Assembly: GCA_963969365.1 (NCBI GenBank)
Contig: OZ017746.1
Coordinates: forward strand, 2,294,001-2,358,000
Origin: Asterochloris sp. CNOR1
Lineage: Eukaryota > Chlorophyta > Trebouxiophyceae > Trebouxiales > Trebouxiaceae
Length of the DNA stretch: 64,000 nucleotides
Reading direction: 5' to 3'
Under the pieces are notes generated by a model that ran no database searches, had not been told where the DNA came from, and saw only the letters and a list, made by a program, of their open reading frames with translations. Position numbers and translations under genes: made by a program. Position 1 is the first letter of the stretch. Each line of letters begins with the position of its first letter. Shown here piece by piece: positions 46,881-59,100 of the stretch.

Positions 46881-49800
46881 ATGCCCCTGCCATTGCACAC
46901 TCAGCTGCCTTCAGCACAGTTCCGACTGATTTGGGCAGCCAGCCACCTGCAGGCATCAGGCAGGCACCCGCCAAAACAAAGACGGGCAGTGCAGATTTGT
47001 GCACAGCAGGCCTCAAATCAGCAGCAGCAAGCGCCTCAGCAATCAGACCACGCCGCTGCAGCAAAGGTGTAGCCACGCCTGCCTGGCCATTGCTCCTCCT
47101 GGCGACAGGGCTTGATAGACAGCACATCATTGTGCGCTGCTCATGTTACCCACCTTGTGCTGCAGAAGGCTAGCAGCCTGCGAGCGCAACTGGTTGCATT
47201 GAAGCAGGAGATTGAGACTGCAGACAAGGCAGCCTTCTTGGCAGCCTTCGAGGCAGATCAGGACAGCCTGGGGACTGCGCTGGAGGGCATTGCTCAGCAG
47301 CCCTCGGAGCAGGCGGCCGGGGCTGGCCCAGCCCAGGAGCAGCAGCAGAGCACACAGGCTGAGGAGCCTGCACAGGCGCAAGCCCCTGTCCAAGGACGGG
47401 AGCAGCAACTGGAGGCTGGTGCGGCTGGGCAGGCCTCGCCCAAACAGAAGCTGAGCAGGGAGGAGCGCCGGAAGCAGGCTGATGCCTGGCGCCACTCCAA
47501 GCGGCACCATCAGCCAGAGCCCACCCAGCCGTCTTACCCCCAGCAGGAGGTGGTCATGCAGCAGCCGCCCCAGCTGCTAGACCCGCCGGAGGGGCCCCCG
47601 CCTGGCATCGGAGAGGAGGCCCTGGCAGCTGAGGGCTCAGGCTATGAGGTTCTGCTCCAGGTGGGTGGCCTGCGCGGCAACAGTGGCTGCAGCCTGGTGC
47701 CTGCCTTGCCTGCCAGCATCATCAGCAGCGCCCTGCCCGCTTCCGCTGCCCGCCCGACAGGGCTGCGCAGGGCCCTTGGCCTGGGCCTCCCAGGCCACTC
47801 GAGAGCACCCTTTGCCCGTCGTTGCTTGCGGGCTGTTGCGCGTCTGCAGGGCCGCTGAGCCTGCTAGCCTTTGCTGCTCGAGAGGGCACCTCCACTGCAG
47901 CTGGGCACGGTGTGCCTGCTGGCGGGCTGGTGTGCCGCTGACCCCAGCTGCCCCTGCAGGGCTTCAACTGGGAGTCCCATCACCAGGGCTGGTATCGCAA
48001 GCTGATGGAGCAGGCAGACACCATTGCAGCAGCAGGCGTGACCACCATCTGGCTGCCGCCTCCAACGGACAGCGTGTCGCAGCAGGGCTACATGCCCACA
48101 GACCTCTACAACCTCAACAGCCGCTATGGCAGCGAGGACGAGCTGCGCAGGTGGGGCATGAGATGCGGCGAAGGCATGCTGCTGGCTGCGTGCACGCAAC
48201 ACAACCATCTGCATGGCCCCTGCTGTCGCTGCTGGCAGGCCAAGGTCTGGTGCACGCAAATGCTGTCAGACAGGCAGCGGCATGTTGAGAGGTAGCTGGG
48301 GCACTGGCCATGTGCCCCAAGAATTGTGTATCCCACGTGCGGTGGCTTTGCCACCTGCGGCAGCATGTGTGCTGACCATCTGCCTATCATCCTGCTGCTT
48401 GCCCGATGGCTGGCGGTAGACGCTTACAGCATCCCTGCAATCCACTGCTGCCGCTGTTGAACTGCCACTCCTGCAGTGTGCCAACTGCAAGGATGCTGGC
48501 CAGACCAGCTGAGCAGCACAGTGCTGCAGGTGCGTGGTCAAACTGCAGCAGGCTGGGCTCAAGGTGCTGGCAGATGTCGTCATCAACCACCGATGCGCGC
48601 AGGGGCAGGACAGCAAGGGCATCTGGAACCAGTTTGGAGGTAGGCTGCATGCTCAACTGCCTGGCATCTCATGGCACATCAGCCTATGGGGCTGATGTGC
48701 GCTGTCACTGGGCTCTATGCTGGTTCCCAGCAGAAGATGGTGCTGCTGGACACATCCTCAGAGATGCCTGGCACCTCGTGGCCCAACTCCATGTGCAGCT
48801 GCTCAGAGTGACTTGTTGGAGAGCCTGCGCCTCTGCAGAAGGTAGCTGCCAGCAGCAACCTGTGCTGCAGATGTCACAGCCTGGCAGCTGACGCGGGGGA
48901 GGGTGTGCTGCAGGGCGGATGGACTGGGACGCCCGAGCCATCGTGCGGGATGACAAGAAGTTTGGGGGCAGGGGGAACCGCAGCAGTGGTGACTCCTGGC
49001 CCGGTGCCCCCAACCTGGACCACAGCCAGGACTTTGTGCGCAGTGACCTCACCGAGTGGCTCCAGTGGATGAGAAACGAGATTGGGTTTGATGGGTGGAG
49101 GTGAGCTGCTCGAAGCTGTCCTGCTGTGCTGCTCACGCGCGCCGAGCTTTTGCTGCAGCGGCAGCCAAGGGAGCCCCTCATAGTGCTGGGTGGCCTTCTG
49201 GCAGGGTTGCGCACCTGCTGGAGCAGGACGACGCTGGTGGTGGGTCCCTGGCTCATCCAGCACAGCAGCCAATTGTGCCTGCAGGCCTAGACTCATGTGG
49301 AGCTCCAGGCAGATTGCCGCGTGCAGGCACCCCAGGGGAAGTGGCCTGCTTCACAGGGCACCCTGCACCTCAGCGCTGACCACCACCCTTGCCTGCAGGT
49401 TTGACTTTGTGCGTGGCTACGGCGGGTGCTATGTGCAGCACTATGTGCAGAGCACCATGCCCTCCTTTGCGGTGGCCGAGTTCTGGGACACCCTGGACTA
49501 TGAGGGGAGCATCCCCAAGGTCAACCAGGATCGCCATCGCCAGCAGATGATCGACTGGATCAATGATGGCAAGGGCACGGCCCTGTGCTTCGATTTCACC
49601 CTGAAGGGCATCCTGCATGCAGCCTTTGAGGTGGGTATCACGCCCAGCGGGCTTCCAGTCCAGTGCAAAAGCCTGGAGCGCCTTATCAACACCTGTGGGG
49701 GGCGTGACAAGCACCAATGCAACTAACTCCTTGCAGCCCTGATGGGCAACCAGTTGCAGGTGAAGCCTGTCCCAGACTTGTTTGACTTTGCTTCCTGCTG

Positions 49801-50823
49801 CCAGCAATATAGGGGAAGCAGGGCCACCATCCTTCTGGGGCCCTTGTCCATTTGCAGACTGTGGTGGTCTGCTCTCCGACAGTAGACGCCTGCCTGCAGA
49901 GGAATGAGTTTGGGCGTCTGCGGGACAGGGAGGGCAGGCCGCCGGGCCTGACGGGGTGGTGGCCAGCACGCAGCAGCCCCTTCCTCTGCAATCACGACTG
50001 TGGTGAGCACACAGCAGCGCTGACACCACCAGCCTGAGGCAGCATAGCTGCAGTGGATTTCTCTGCTAAGCCGCCTCTTCCCTGCTAATGGCGCCGTCGT
50101 GGCTGAGCACAGCAGCTATTTTGGCCATACTGATCTCAAATGCTTCGCGGCGAACAATGCATTGCCTGCTCCTATTGACCTGTGATCGCTGCTTCACAGG
50201 TTCATTTACTCGTGCACTGCAGACTCGACCCAGGGGCACTGGCGCTTCCCCAGGCATGGCCTGGAGCAGGGCTACGCCTACCTGCTGACGCACCCTGGCA
50301 CCCCCTGCCTGTTCTGGGACGACCTGATGGAGCCCAGACTGCAGCAGTCTATACGCACTCTAATTGGTGTGCGGCAGCGCAATGGCATACACTGCCGCAG
50401 CGAGGTGCGGTGCTGGGTGCTGTTTGACCTCTAATGTCGTGTGGCAGGCTCTGATTACATTGCTAGCAGTAGCTCTGGTCATACAACAGGGCTGTGGCTG
50501 CTTGTCAGCAGCGTGTGGGTCAGATGGCTTTGGTTGATACACGTGTAAGTCAGCAGCTTGTCCCTGAAATAAGGGCAAACTGTGCCGAAGACATTCTGGA
50601 AAAGTCTGCACCTGACAGATCGGCATCACATGTACAAGTGGATGTTGCCTGTGCATTGCAGGTCTGGATCAAGCATGCAGAGCGCAGCATCTATGTGGCG
50701 GAGATTGATGGGTGTATGCTTATGAAGATGGGGCCTGCCAAGTATCAGCCGGAGGAGGCTCACTGGCGCTCTGTGGCTTCAGGGCACCACTGGGAGATCT
50801 GGGAAAAGGTTCAGCAGCATTGA
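46881..50823 (+). CDS. AMY3: Plastid alpha-amylase, AMY3 type (GH13)
   Basis: Nine exons, phases consistent: 46881-47066, 47166-47660, 47960-48150, 48530-48639, 48914-49100, 49399-49630, 49900-50002, 50223-50404, 50662-50823; 615 residues. The start opens a transit-like peptide (MPLPLHTQLPSAQFRLIWA ... RRAVQICAQQ). Then come about 190 residues rich in Gln/Ala/Glu/Pro, probably coiled coil or linker. The GH13 barrel has region I DVVINHR, region II GFDGWRFDFVRG (Asp nucleophile), region III FAVAEFWD (Glu acid/base) and region IV FLCNHDCD (Asp stabiliser). Plant AMY3 has two N-terminal CBM45 starch-binding domains; I do not see their Trp motifs. It hydrolyses internal alpha-1,4 bonds in plastid starch. 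The C-terminal beta domain (ERSIYVAEIDGCMLMKMGP) is present. Confidence 0.93.
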
Positions 50824-50894
50824 GAGGTCACCCAGCAGGAACTCCACCTTCATCATTTAATGAATTGAGGTTATCTTGGGACAAAACGCTTTAG

Positions 50895-51981
50895 CTATGA
50901 AGAGTAATGTATCACGGGCCCGTCTCGCAGGCCATGCGCGCGCATGTGATCAGTGCCTGGCCTTTCTTCCCCTCTCAGAACCCATGGCTCAAACTGCTGA
51001 ACACGGTCCCAATACTCTGATGTCTGGCCTGTTGCACTCAAAGAGGGCTGCTCGGAAACTGGCAGTGATTGCTCTACCTCTGAAGCTGATCCCTGTGATA
51101 TGAGACCTGCCAACGCAGCCAAGAAGGCACCTGCATTACACAGTGTGCAACTCATGGGCCTGGCAACAGACACATACATGCACATCGGCCCTGCTTACCG
51201 CCAAGGAAAAGCAGTGTGCGCTGCAACCGTGCTATGATTGGCCTGACTGAGTAGCTTGCCATCAGTCTGTCTCTGGTGAGCACGCTGGCAGGCTTGGTCC
51301 AGACCTGTTTGCAAGGAATGGTGCATGGCTCAGATCCAAGGGAGGACTACAGGCTTCAAGCTGCAGATCAGGATCCTACCTGCCCATCATACCAGCCAGA
51401 CTCTTCATAGGGCACAACTGCACTTGACAGCCGTCCACAAATGTATTGGAATCCCTTGCAGCATGCACGAACGAGTCTGGGATGTGCAGAGAAGGGCCTG
51501 CCTTCTCTAGGAGTTGCAGGAGAGCAGTGCAACAGCAGACCCTCACCAGCCAGAGTCTGGCGACAACTCCTATCACGACAAGCAGGCCGCCAATGCTGCT
51601 TGAAAGGAGGCACTGAGCAAGTTGATGCTCATGTGGGAAGCTTGAGCGGGAAATGGGGAGTCCCAGCAGAATGGCAGAGGCCAGCCAGACCAGCCCTATC
51701 TGCCACAACCATTGGTCCACAGGGCGAGTGGCCCAGGCAAAAACGGGGACCTGTTGCAGCTGTTGTAATTGATGAGCTGGCTGTTGTGCAAGGGGGACTG
51801 GACATGTGCTCTCATCCCCATACAAGGGGTCCAGGTCATCAGCTGACGGCCTGGCCGCTGTGCAGAAGAGATGCCATCTTGCAGGGTGATGATTGCAGAT
51901 CTGTGGAAGCCTCACTGCAGCATGCCTGTGGGCAAAGCCGCTGCTGCATGCAGCACTGGGGCAGATGCTGGTCGCATGCAT
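50895..51981 (-). CDS. DUF1230 / Ycf36-like plastid membrane protein (CGLD22 type)
   Basis: Four exons, phases consistent: 51981-51547, 51454-51380, 51304-51199, 51130-50895; 283 residues. The N-terminus is transit-like (MHATSICPSAACSSGFAHR). The family signature follows: CPVPLAQQPAHQLQQLQQ, FAWATRPVDQWLWQIGLVWL, a first membrane span, then LLSSSIGGLLVVIGVVARLWL, GRLSSAVVPYEESGWYDGQVW, LTRDRLMASYSVRPIIARLQR and a third hydrophobic segment LLFLGGAFLAALAGL. The protein is conserved in cyanobacteria, algal plastids (ycf36) and plants; its function is unknown. The last 50 residues after the third span are not family-like. It is convergent with AMY3, 71 bp between stop codons. Confidence 0.9.
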
Positions 51982-53144
51982 GAGCGTCAGAGACTTTAGG
52001 TGTGATTTTATCAACCATTGATGTTGAGTCGATTCCATGGTCCGAAGCTGACAGTCATGCCATTGCCACTGGCTCAGAGACTGCTTGTTAGCTGCACTGC
52101 AATGCCTTGCGCTTGCAGCGGGCTCAGCAGAACTGGCACCAGGCTCAGCAAACATGGCACCAGGCTCAGCAGGGCAGCAGCGGTAGCCATGAAGCCCCAT
52201 CAGCAGGGGTACCCGCAGGGGGCCACATCATGTTGGGTGGCACATACACCTGAACGTGCAGCGGACTGGCATTGGCTGCCCGGCACCAGTGGCCTTACAC
52301 TGCTGATCACTCAACAGTGAGGGCCACGAGGCATCTGCTGCCCAGCTCTGCTGAGGCTGCCCAGGCGCACAGCAGAGACTCCTGCCAGTGGCAGTAGCTG
52401 TGACTGTCTGTACAAGGATGCTTCAGCTATTGTCTTGCTCATGTGGCCCATTGCATCTCAGCTTGCTGGCACTGTGTGTAGGCTGCACGGCCCTAGTGAC
52501 TGAATCTGTGAGACATTGCTGCATGCAGCTTGGATCAGCTGCAACCACCTCCAAATTCATGCCGGCGAAACAGCTTGCTAGCTGCCATGCTGAGGTGGCA
52601 GCGCAGGCACAACATTGGCTGAGGATTTCATATCACATTGCAGATAGCTGCCTGCAGGATCTCAGAGGACATGCGTAGCCTGTATCTCACTCTTGTTGCA
52701 GATGGCACTCTGGATCTGCAGCAGGTTTGTGGGGCTGCTGCTACCCGCCCCAAGGCTGCCTTTGAACTTGAGCTCAAACTTGCCCGACCGAGATCTTGCA
52801 AGGAGCACCAAGTGTGGCGCCTCGCACAACTCTAACACTTTGTCAACGACAATCCAATGGCCATGACAATGTGCAGCAAGCCTGACTACTGTTGCGACAA
52901 GTTCTAAAGGGTTTAGAAGCTCCTTGCAACCATGAACGTAGTACAATCTCAGGTGAGAGATTTTCAAGGACTGGAGAGGTATCGGATGCAGGCGGGCCAA
53001 AGACATGACATTTCACTGCTCAAATTGGGACTCAGAGGCACTGGATGGGAACTGTAGTAGATGGAAGGCAGCGAGAGGAGAGGCGATTCATTGAGTTACT
53101 CACCCCATGAACTGGACGACATTGTCTAATGTGTTGATTGACTG
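51982..53144. other. Intergenic region between the DUF1230 gene and the CBP60-like gene
   Basis: These 1.16 kb hold the promoter of the DUF1230 gene and the 3' UTR of the CBP60-like gene. No supported coding sequence. It contains the 21-bp repeat listed next. Confidence 0.5.
52121..52172. repeat. 21-bp direct repeat, about 2.5 units, upstream of the DUF1230 gene
   Basis: ggctcagca followed by four or five variable bases and tggcacca occurs at 52121-52141 and 52142-52162, with a partial third unit. It lies about 140-190 bp upstream of the DUF1230 start, so it could be in the promoter or leader. Confidence 0.7.
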
Positions 53145-56100
53145 TCACAAAATTTCTTCCTTGACACTAGAGGACTTGCTGGGTGGCGGGGCGTGGGCTG
53201 ACATCAGAAATTCATGCGTGGCTTGGTCCATTGCGCTCTGATCTGTGACATTGCCCAGCGCCTGCTCCACGCTCTGCATGCTTTCAAGGCCGCTGTTGTG
53301 GCGCTGCACATGCAGCTGCTGCTGGTCCAGGGGCATGTCGTGCAGCATAGCTGCCACCTGCAGCAGCCCAGGAAGCAGGGGCCTCAGGAAGCAGGCATTG
53401 ACCCATCAGGGTCCCAGGGCATGTCGTGCAGCTCAGCTGCCGTCTGTAGACAAGCAGGGACCCCAGGAAAATGCAGTGACATGGCGGCAGCACAGAGCAT
53501 GTTGGCGGCCCCCAGGACATACCAGCAGTGGAGCTGGGCAGCACAGGATTCAGTCATGACAGCAGGTGCGAGGCACTGGCTGCAGCCTGCATACCCAAGG
53601 CATCAAAGCGCTCTTACACTTACTGTCCTGATGTCTGAGACATCACACGCAAGATGAGGCACCTACCTGCTCCCCAGGCAGCTCCATGGACTCCAGCTTG
53701 CCAATGCCCAGGCTGCCAAACCTGCTCATCCCCGAGAAGGGGCTGGTGCCCATGGTGGGCTGGGTGAGCATGTCCCCCTGGTGCGCAGCCAGCAGCTGCT
53801 CCAGGTCTGCGCTCTGCATGGGGGCAGGGATGGAGGGGAAGCCTGCAGGCAGCCAGCCAACCACAATCGCGTGAGGGTTGCTGCCCAGTGTCCCTGGCAG
53901 AGGCATACCAAACCTCCAGGGCCAGCAGGCTGGGGCAGGCTCCCACTGGCAGCCAACATTGCTCAGGGCAGCACGCCTGCCGACAGGGTGGGATTTAAGC
54001 AGGAAGACTGAGGCTGAGATGGCTTGGCTGAGGCAGGGTTCCTCATAGTGCGAAATCTTCACCAGACATGCAGCCCAGGTCTTGAAACAGAGCAGTGACA
54101 GCAGACAACCCTTCACAGAACATCCCAGTTCAAGCTTTGCCAACCTGTGCTGCAGAGACAAAGCATGCATTGCCCTGTAGATCAGGCACCACCTTGGCAG
54201 AGGGTTTCAGCCCACCTGCCAAGGAGAGGGCACCAGCCCCTGTGCTGGAGAGACGGCTTAGGTCAGCCGCTGAGAGGGGCCCCGTGAACATGGAGTGCAT
54301 GTAGGGCGCAAGGTCCGCCGGCATGGGGCGGCTCATCCCCGGCATGCACTGCGAGAAGGCATTGGCCTGCGGGTCTCCAGGAGCCTCCTGGGGAATCTGC
54401 TGGCGGTCGCTGCTGCCGCTGCTGCTGCTGCCGGCGGGGCCGTTCGTGGGGATGCCCCGCCCGGGGCCCTGCTGCTCATGCGCCTGCTGCGCTGCGCTGC
54501 GGCGGGTGTGCGGCGCCTGCTGCCCCGGCGCGATCTGGGGCTCGGCTGGCAGCCCTGCAAAGGGCGAAGTGGTGGGCATGCCTGCAGGGCAGTGGCGGCC
54601 TGGTGGGTACCAAGCAGCGGCAAAGTCAGCATCACAGCCACATGCTGCTCGCCACATGGCAGCAGGGGCACGAGGCAGGCGCAAGCTCGGCGCTGCCCCC
54701 ACATGCACAGCAGGGACACATCAGCGCTGCAGCCATACTTACTGCAGACAGAGCAGGGCACAGCAGTGCAGAGCGCCTGCTGCGCCCATCCCGGAGCAGG
54801 CAATGAGGCAAGAAGAGCAGAGACGCCAACTCATTGCAGGCACCACCACATTTTCACACCAAGTCGTGCCGGCAGCTACTGGTGCTGGTGCTGCCTGCGA
54901 TGAAACTATGGCGGCGCCTGCACTGGGACTGACACCTCTCCTGGCAGGGGCTGGGCCGCCCCTCTCACCTTGCAAGCTGCTGCCGGGCTGCAGGTGCTGC
55001 ATGGGATGGGTCATCTGGTGCGGCCCATCCGGCTGCATGAATCCTGGCCCACACCCAGGCGGCAAGCCCTTCTGCATGGGGTACCCCTGCAGGGGCTGGT
55101 AGGACGACATGCCTGCAGGCAGACAGAGCACCCATCACCACCTGAGCCAGCTTCAGTGCCTGTAAGGAGATCACCCTGCGGGACCCAGCACGCTGCCTGC
55201 ATCAACCAGTAGCGTGGTGCACCAAGGGCAGGGCAGGTGCAAGGTGTTCCGGGCGACCCTCCTGCACGCAGATGCAGTGCACCTCCCAGGGGCGTCCAGC
55301 ATCGGCGAAGCTGGCAGCTTCTCAGGCTTACCCATGCTGGATGGCACGGGCGCTGTAACCCGTGTCTGATCACTCTGCTGGGTACTCTCCAGCGTCCCTG
55401 TGTTCACGAAGGACTCGCTGTCCACTGGGTAGATGGCCCACCCCGAGTGCCCAGGCTGCCACCAGCAGGCCACTCCCTGAGGCTGCAGCTGCCGCACCTG
55501 CGACACGAGAGACGTCTGTCTCACATGCATCTCACTGGAGTGCTGATGGACGCAGGCCCTCTGTCCAGTGACCTGTCTATGCAGCCCCTGCAGGCACTGA
55601 ATCAGTCAGCAGGGGCCAAGCAGGGGTTGCACAGGCCTGAAGCAGACCTGCGGGCACCACAGCGATTGCACAGGCCTGAAGCAGACCTGCGGGCACCACA
55701 GCGATTGCACAGGCCTGAAGCAGACCTGCGGGCACCACAGCGATTGCACAAGCCTGAAGCAGACCTGCGGGCACCACAGCGACTGGAAACAAAGCAATGC
55801 ATGCGGCTTCCCAGTCAGCAGCATTTGGCAGGGTCGTAAGCACGCGGCCAACAAGCTGAAACTCAAGTATCTCGGTGTCAGTTTGCTGAGCGCTGCTGTG
55901 CTGCATCATGGGTGTGCAGGTTCTGCTGCAGCCATTGCTTGATGGCTTGCCTGCTCTCGCTGTGCAGGCGTCTGCTGCGCCATGAGGGTGGCCTCCATCG
56001 TGGTCTGGCTGCCATCCTGGCTTTTCTTCTGCAGGAGGCCTGCAGGCAGCAGCCTCCCTCAGTGAGTGGATTTGTGTCACCTTCCTTTGCAATACCCAGG

Positions 56101-59100
56101 GGCCCTGCAGGTTCAACATGCCCTCACCAGGCAGGCGCGCGTGGGGTGCAGGGGAGGGGGGCCAGGGACACCAGTAAGGTCCTCTAGCTCATAATGCAGC
56201 TTCAGCCGCCTCAATGGCTGCCGCAGCAGGCTTCAAGGCAAGTCACCACACGATCAAATCCTTTGTAACCTCAACCATGGGACATTCAGGTCATCCCCCA
56301 GGCATCAAATGAGTGCCAATACCCCGTCCCTTTCAAGACAACACTTTCTAACTCGTCTTGTCCAAGCACCCAGCCACTGAGTCACACAGCACTCCCAGCA
56401 GGGCATGCACCCATCCCCCCCGTCCAGCTCAGTTCTGCCTTCACCGCTGACTGCCCTGGATCTGGGCTGCCCCAGCAGCGCCACCTGGAGTTGAGGACAG
56501 CCGGCTGAGACTCACCCACAGGGCGGTCCAGGTCCACATTCCCTAAGCGGCAGATGAAGAGCAGCCCCAGCTCCATGTTCGCCTTGTCCGCATACCAGAT
56601 GCGCATGCGGTTGTCAGCCACCACCGCACGCATCGCGTGGTCCCGCGCATCATCCCACTTCTCCTTGCTCAGCTTGAGTACCTGCTGCAGTTTCTGGCGG
56701 AGGTGCCCATCTGCCTCCGCCATCTGGGCCAGCTTGCGGAACTCGCCCACTGCAAGGGATGGCATCGGCGCGTGAGTCAGATGTAGTCCTCAGCTCGCCA
56801 AGGTGCCACATGGTGTGGCTGTCCACGTACCACCACCAGCTTGCACAAGTCCCCCAGCGCAATGCATGTGCAAGGGCATGCGTGGCCCACCCATCGCCTA
56901 TGCAAGCCACAATGTCTGCTTCCGCCCTGGCGGGCGTGCACTCAGACCGATTGCAGGAGGCCAGCTTTGCTGCTGTTGGCAACTGTGTCCCTCAAGCATG
57001 TGGCCTGTAGGGAGGCCAGGGCAGGCGGCAGCCTTCCTGATGCTGCAGTCAGCCAACCAATGCTGGCCCCAGCCTGCCACGAGATGCAAGCCAGGCACCA
57101 GCAGCTAACTTCAGGACCACAGCAACAGCTGCTGTGCAGGCTATTTCTGTAGGCAGGCACCAAAGGAACAGCAGGAAGGAAGAGGGAGCGTTCCACTCCA
57201 GACAGGGGTGGCCTCTTTTGCATGCAGGCTGCTGGCTGCCAAAGAAGTTTGTGTGGGCAAGGCACAGCAAGGCTGCCAGAAGTCGTGGTGTCCCCCAAGT
57301 CCTGAGCAGTGCGCACCCCGGGTGATGGTGTTCATGGGCACGCTGATGTCCACCCCCGTCTGGATGGCTGCCCCCTTTATGTCCTGCAGCTTCTTCACCG
57401 TCTCCTTGCCCATGTGCTCCAGCTTGCTCACATGGTCATCCACATTGGGGATCTCCACCTTACCAGCTGTGCGCGTTCGCCGCGTTGCCACCTGCAGGCA
57501 ACGGTGCAGAAGGGTGAGGGCATGGCAGGTGAGAGGCTTCTTAGGGCTTACCCAGTGTGCCGCATGGTCACCTGTAGGCATTGTGCAGGCATGTTCAGTG
57601 TACAGGCGATGCAGGCCTCCTTTGCGCTGAACACATGTGCCAGGTGGCCCACTGCAGCGTGCACAAGTGGCCAGCACATGGAAGAGGCCTGCCTCTGTGG
57701 CAGCTTGCTCATTGTGCGCATGCGCAAGAGGCCACCTGCTGGCGGCATGCAGGGCAGGTGGTAACGCTTTGCATGTAGGAGCCTTCGATGTGCTCTACCC
57801 ACCAGCTCCCCTGACATGCAGGGCCTGACATCCATGGCAACCAAGATGAGCAGGCTGGACTGGTAAGAGCAGCAGATGTGGTTGTGTTGCAGCATGCGAG
57901 GCATCATCGGCATGGAGGGTACACCATTGGCAGAGCAGCCACGATACACCGTCAGTGCTGTGCAAAGTTGATTGAGATCCCATACAGCTGGCAGCAGCAC
58001 ACTGTGTGTGCCTTCACAGATCTGGTCCAGCCAGTCAGGATTATCTGAGCTGTAGCTCACCACAAAGCCTTCCGACACAGCGTGCCGGATGTTCAGCTTG
58101 CGCCCCTTGCGGTGCACCGCTTGCACCAGCAGCCTGAAGGGCGGCTTGCGTCCCGACAGCATGGCCTCAGAGCTGTCTGACACATGCAGCTCCGGCAATG
58201 CTGCCATTCCTCTCTGCAGCGAGACGCACCAGCCTGAGGGAATGTATACTAGCTCAGTGCAACACTGGCCCAATGCCTGCCAACAGGCAGGCAACATGGT
58301 GTGTCTCATGCATACTGCTTTGCAGGGTGCAATGCTGCGCATGCCAGACAGGCGAGAGAGTTTGCAGGGCTTACGCTGAGGCCCACCACAACCTTCGATT
58401 CGCCATTGTGGCTGGCGCTGGGCCCCGGCATCAGCAGCGGACTGGTTTGCTGCAGCTCAGAGAGGCTTGGTAAGGTGTTGGGACAAGGCATAGGTGGCAA
58501 GCACATCAGCACAGGCAGCAGTCCAGGCAGCTGGCAGCAGCAGACCCTGCAGGATACAGCAGGAGCCCACATAATCATCACCAGCAACCCTTGCAAATCA
58601 TAGCATCAGCCAGCAACGACCAGCGCAGACTGCCTGGCTGCCCCACCTTGTTGTTTAGCAGGAGGGAGCAGGCATCCAAGTCCTCATCGCGCTCCAAGCC
58701 AGCTTCCAAGCATTTGACATCATAGGCGTTGCCGTCCAGAATGCACATCTGCACAATGGTAGGTGCCACAGGGTGGAGATGATGTATCATGACTGCCTGC
58801 CAGGCAAAGGCCACCTCCAGCCAGGGTGTGCCTGGCTTGGCTGCAGTGCTGTGCAAAGACCAATGCCTGCTGCGGCCGCAGGCAGAGGCAGCAGTGACAC
58901 AAAAGGCAGCAGCTGATACCACACGCATGTTGCTTTGCAGGCATGGCCTCAATCAAGCTCTTGTTATCTACTCCTCTACGCTCATGCAGGGACAGGCGCC
59001 ACAGTTCTGCCAGATGCTGCCAGGCCCTACCACACCGCCAGCGCACATCCTTGATGTCCTCCCTGAGGGAATGCATGTGGCAATTGCTCACAGTACTCTG

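Noticed and set aside
55627-55782. CRISPR-like array
   Set aside because: Units are directly adjacent without spacers and the locus is an intron of a nuclear gene.
55602-56119. Minus-strand open frames over the 39-bp repeat (VVPAGLLQACAIA units)
   Set aside because: The repeat lies between well-placed exons at 55951 and 55497 whose phases join without it; a period of 39 keeps any frame open.
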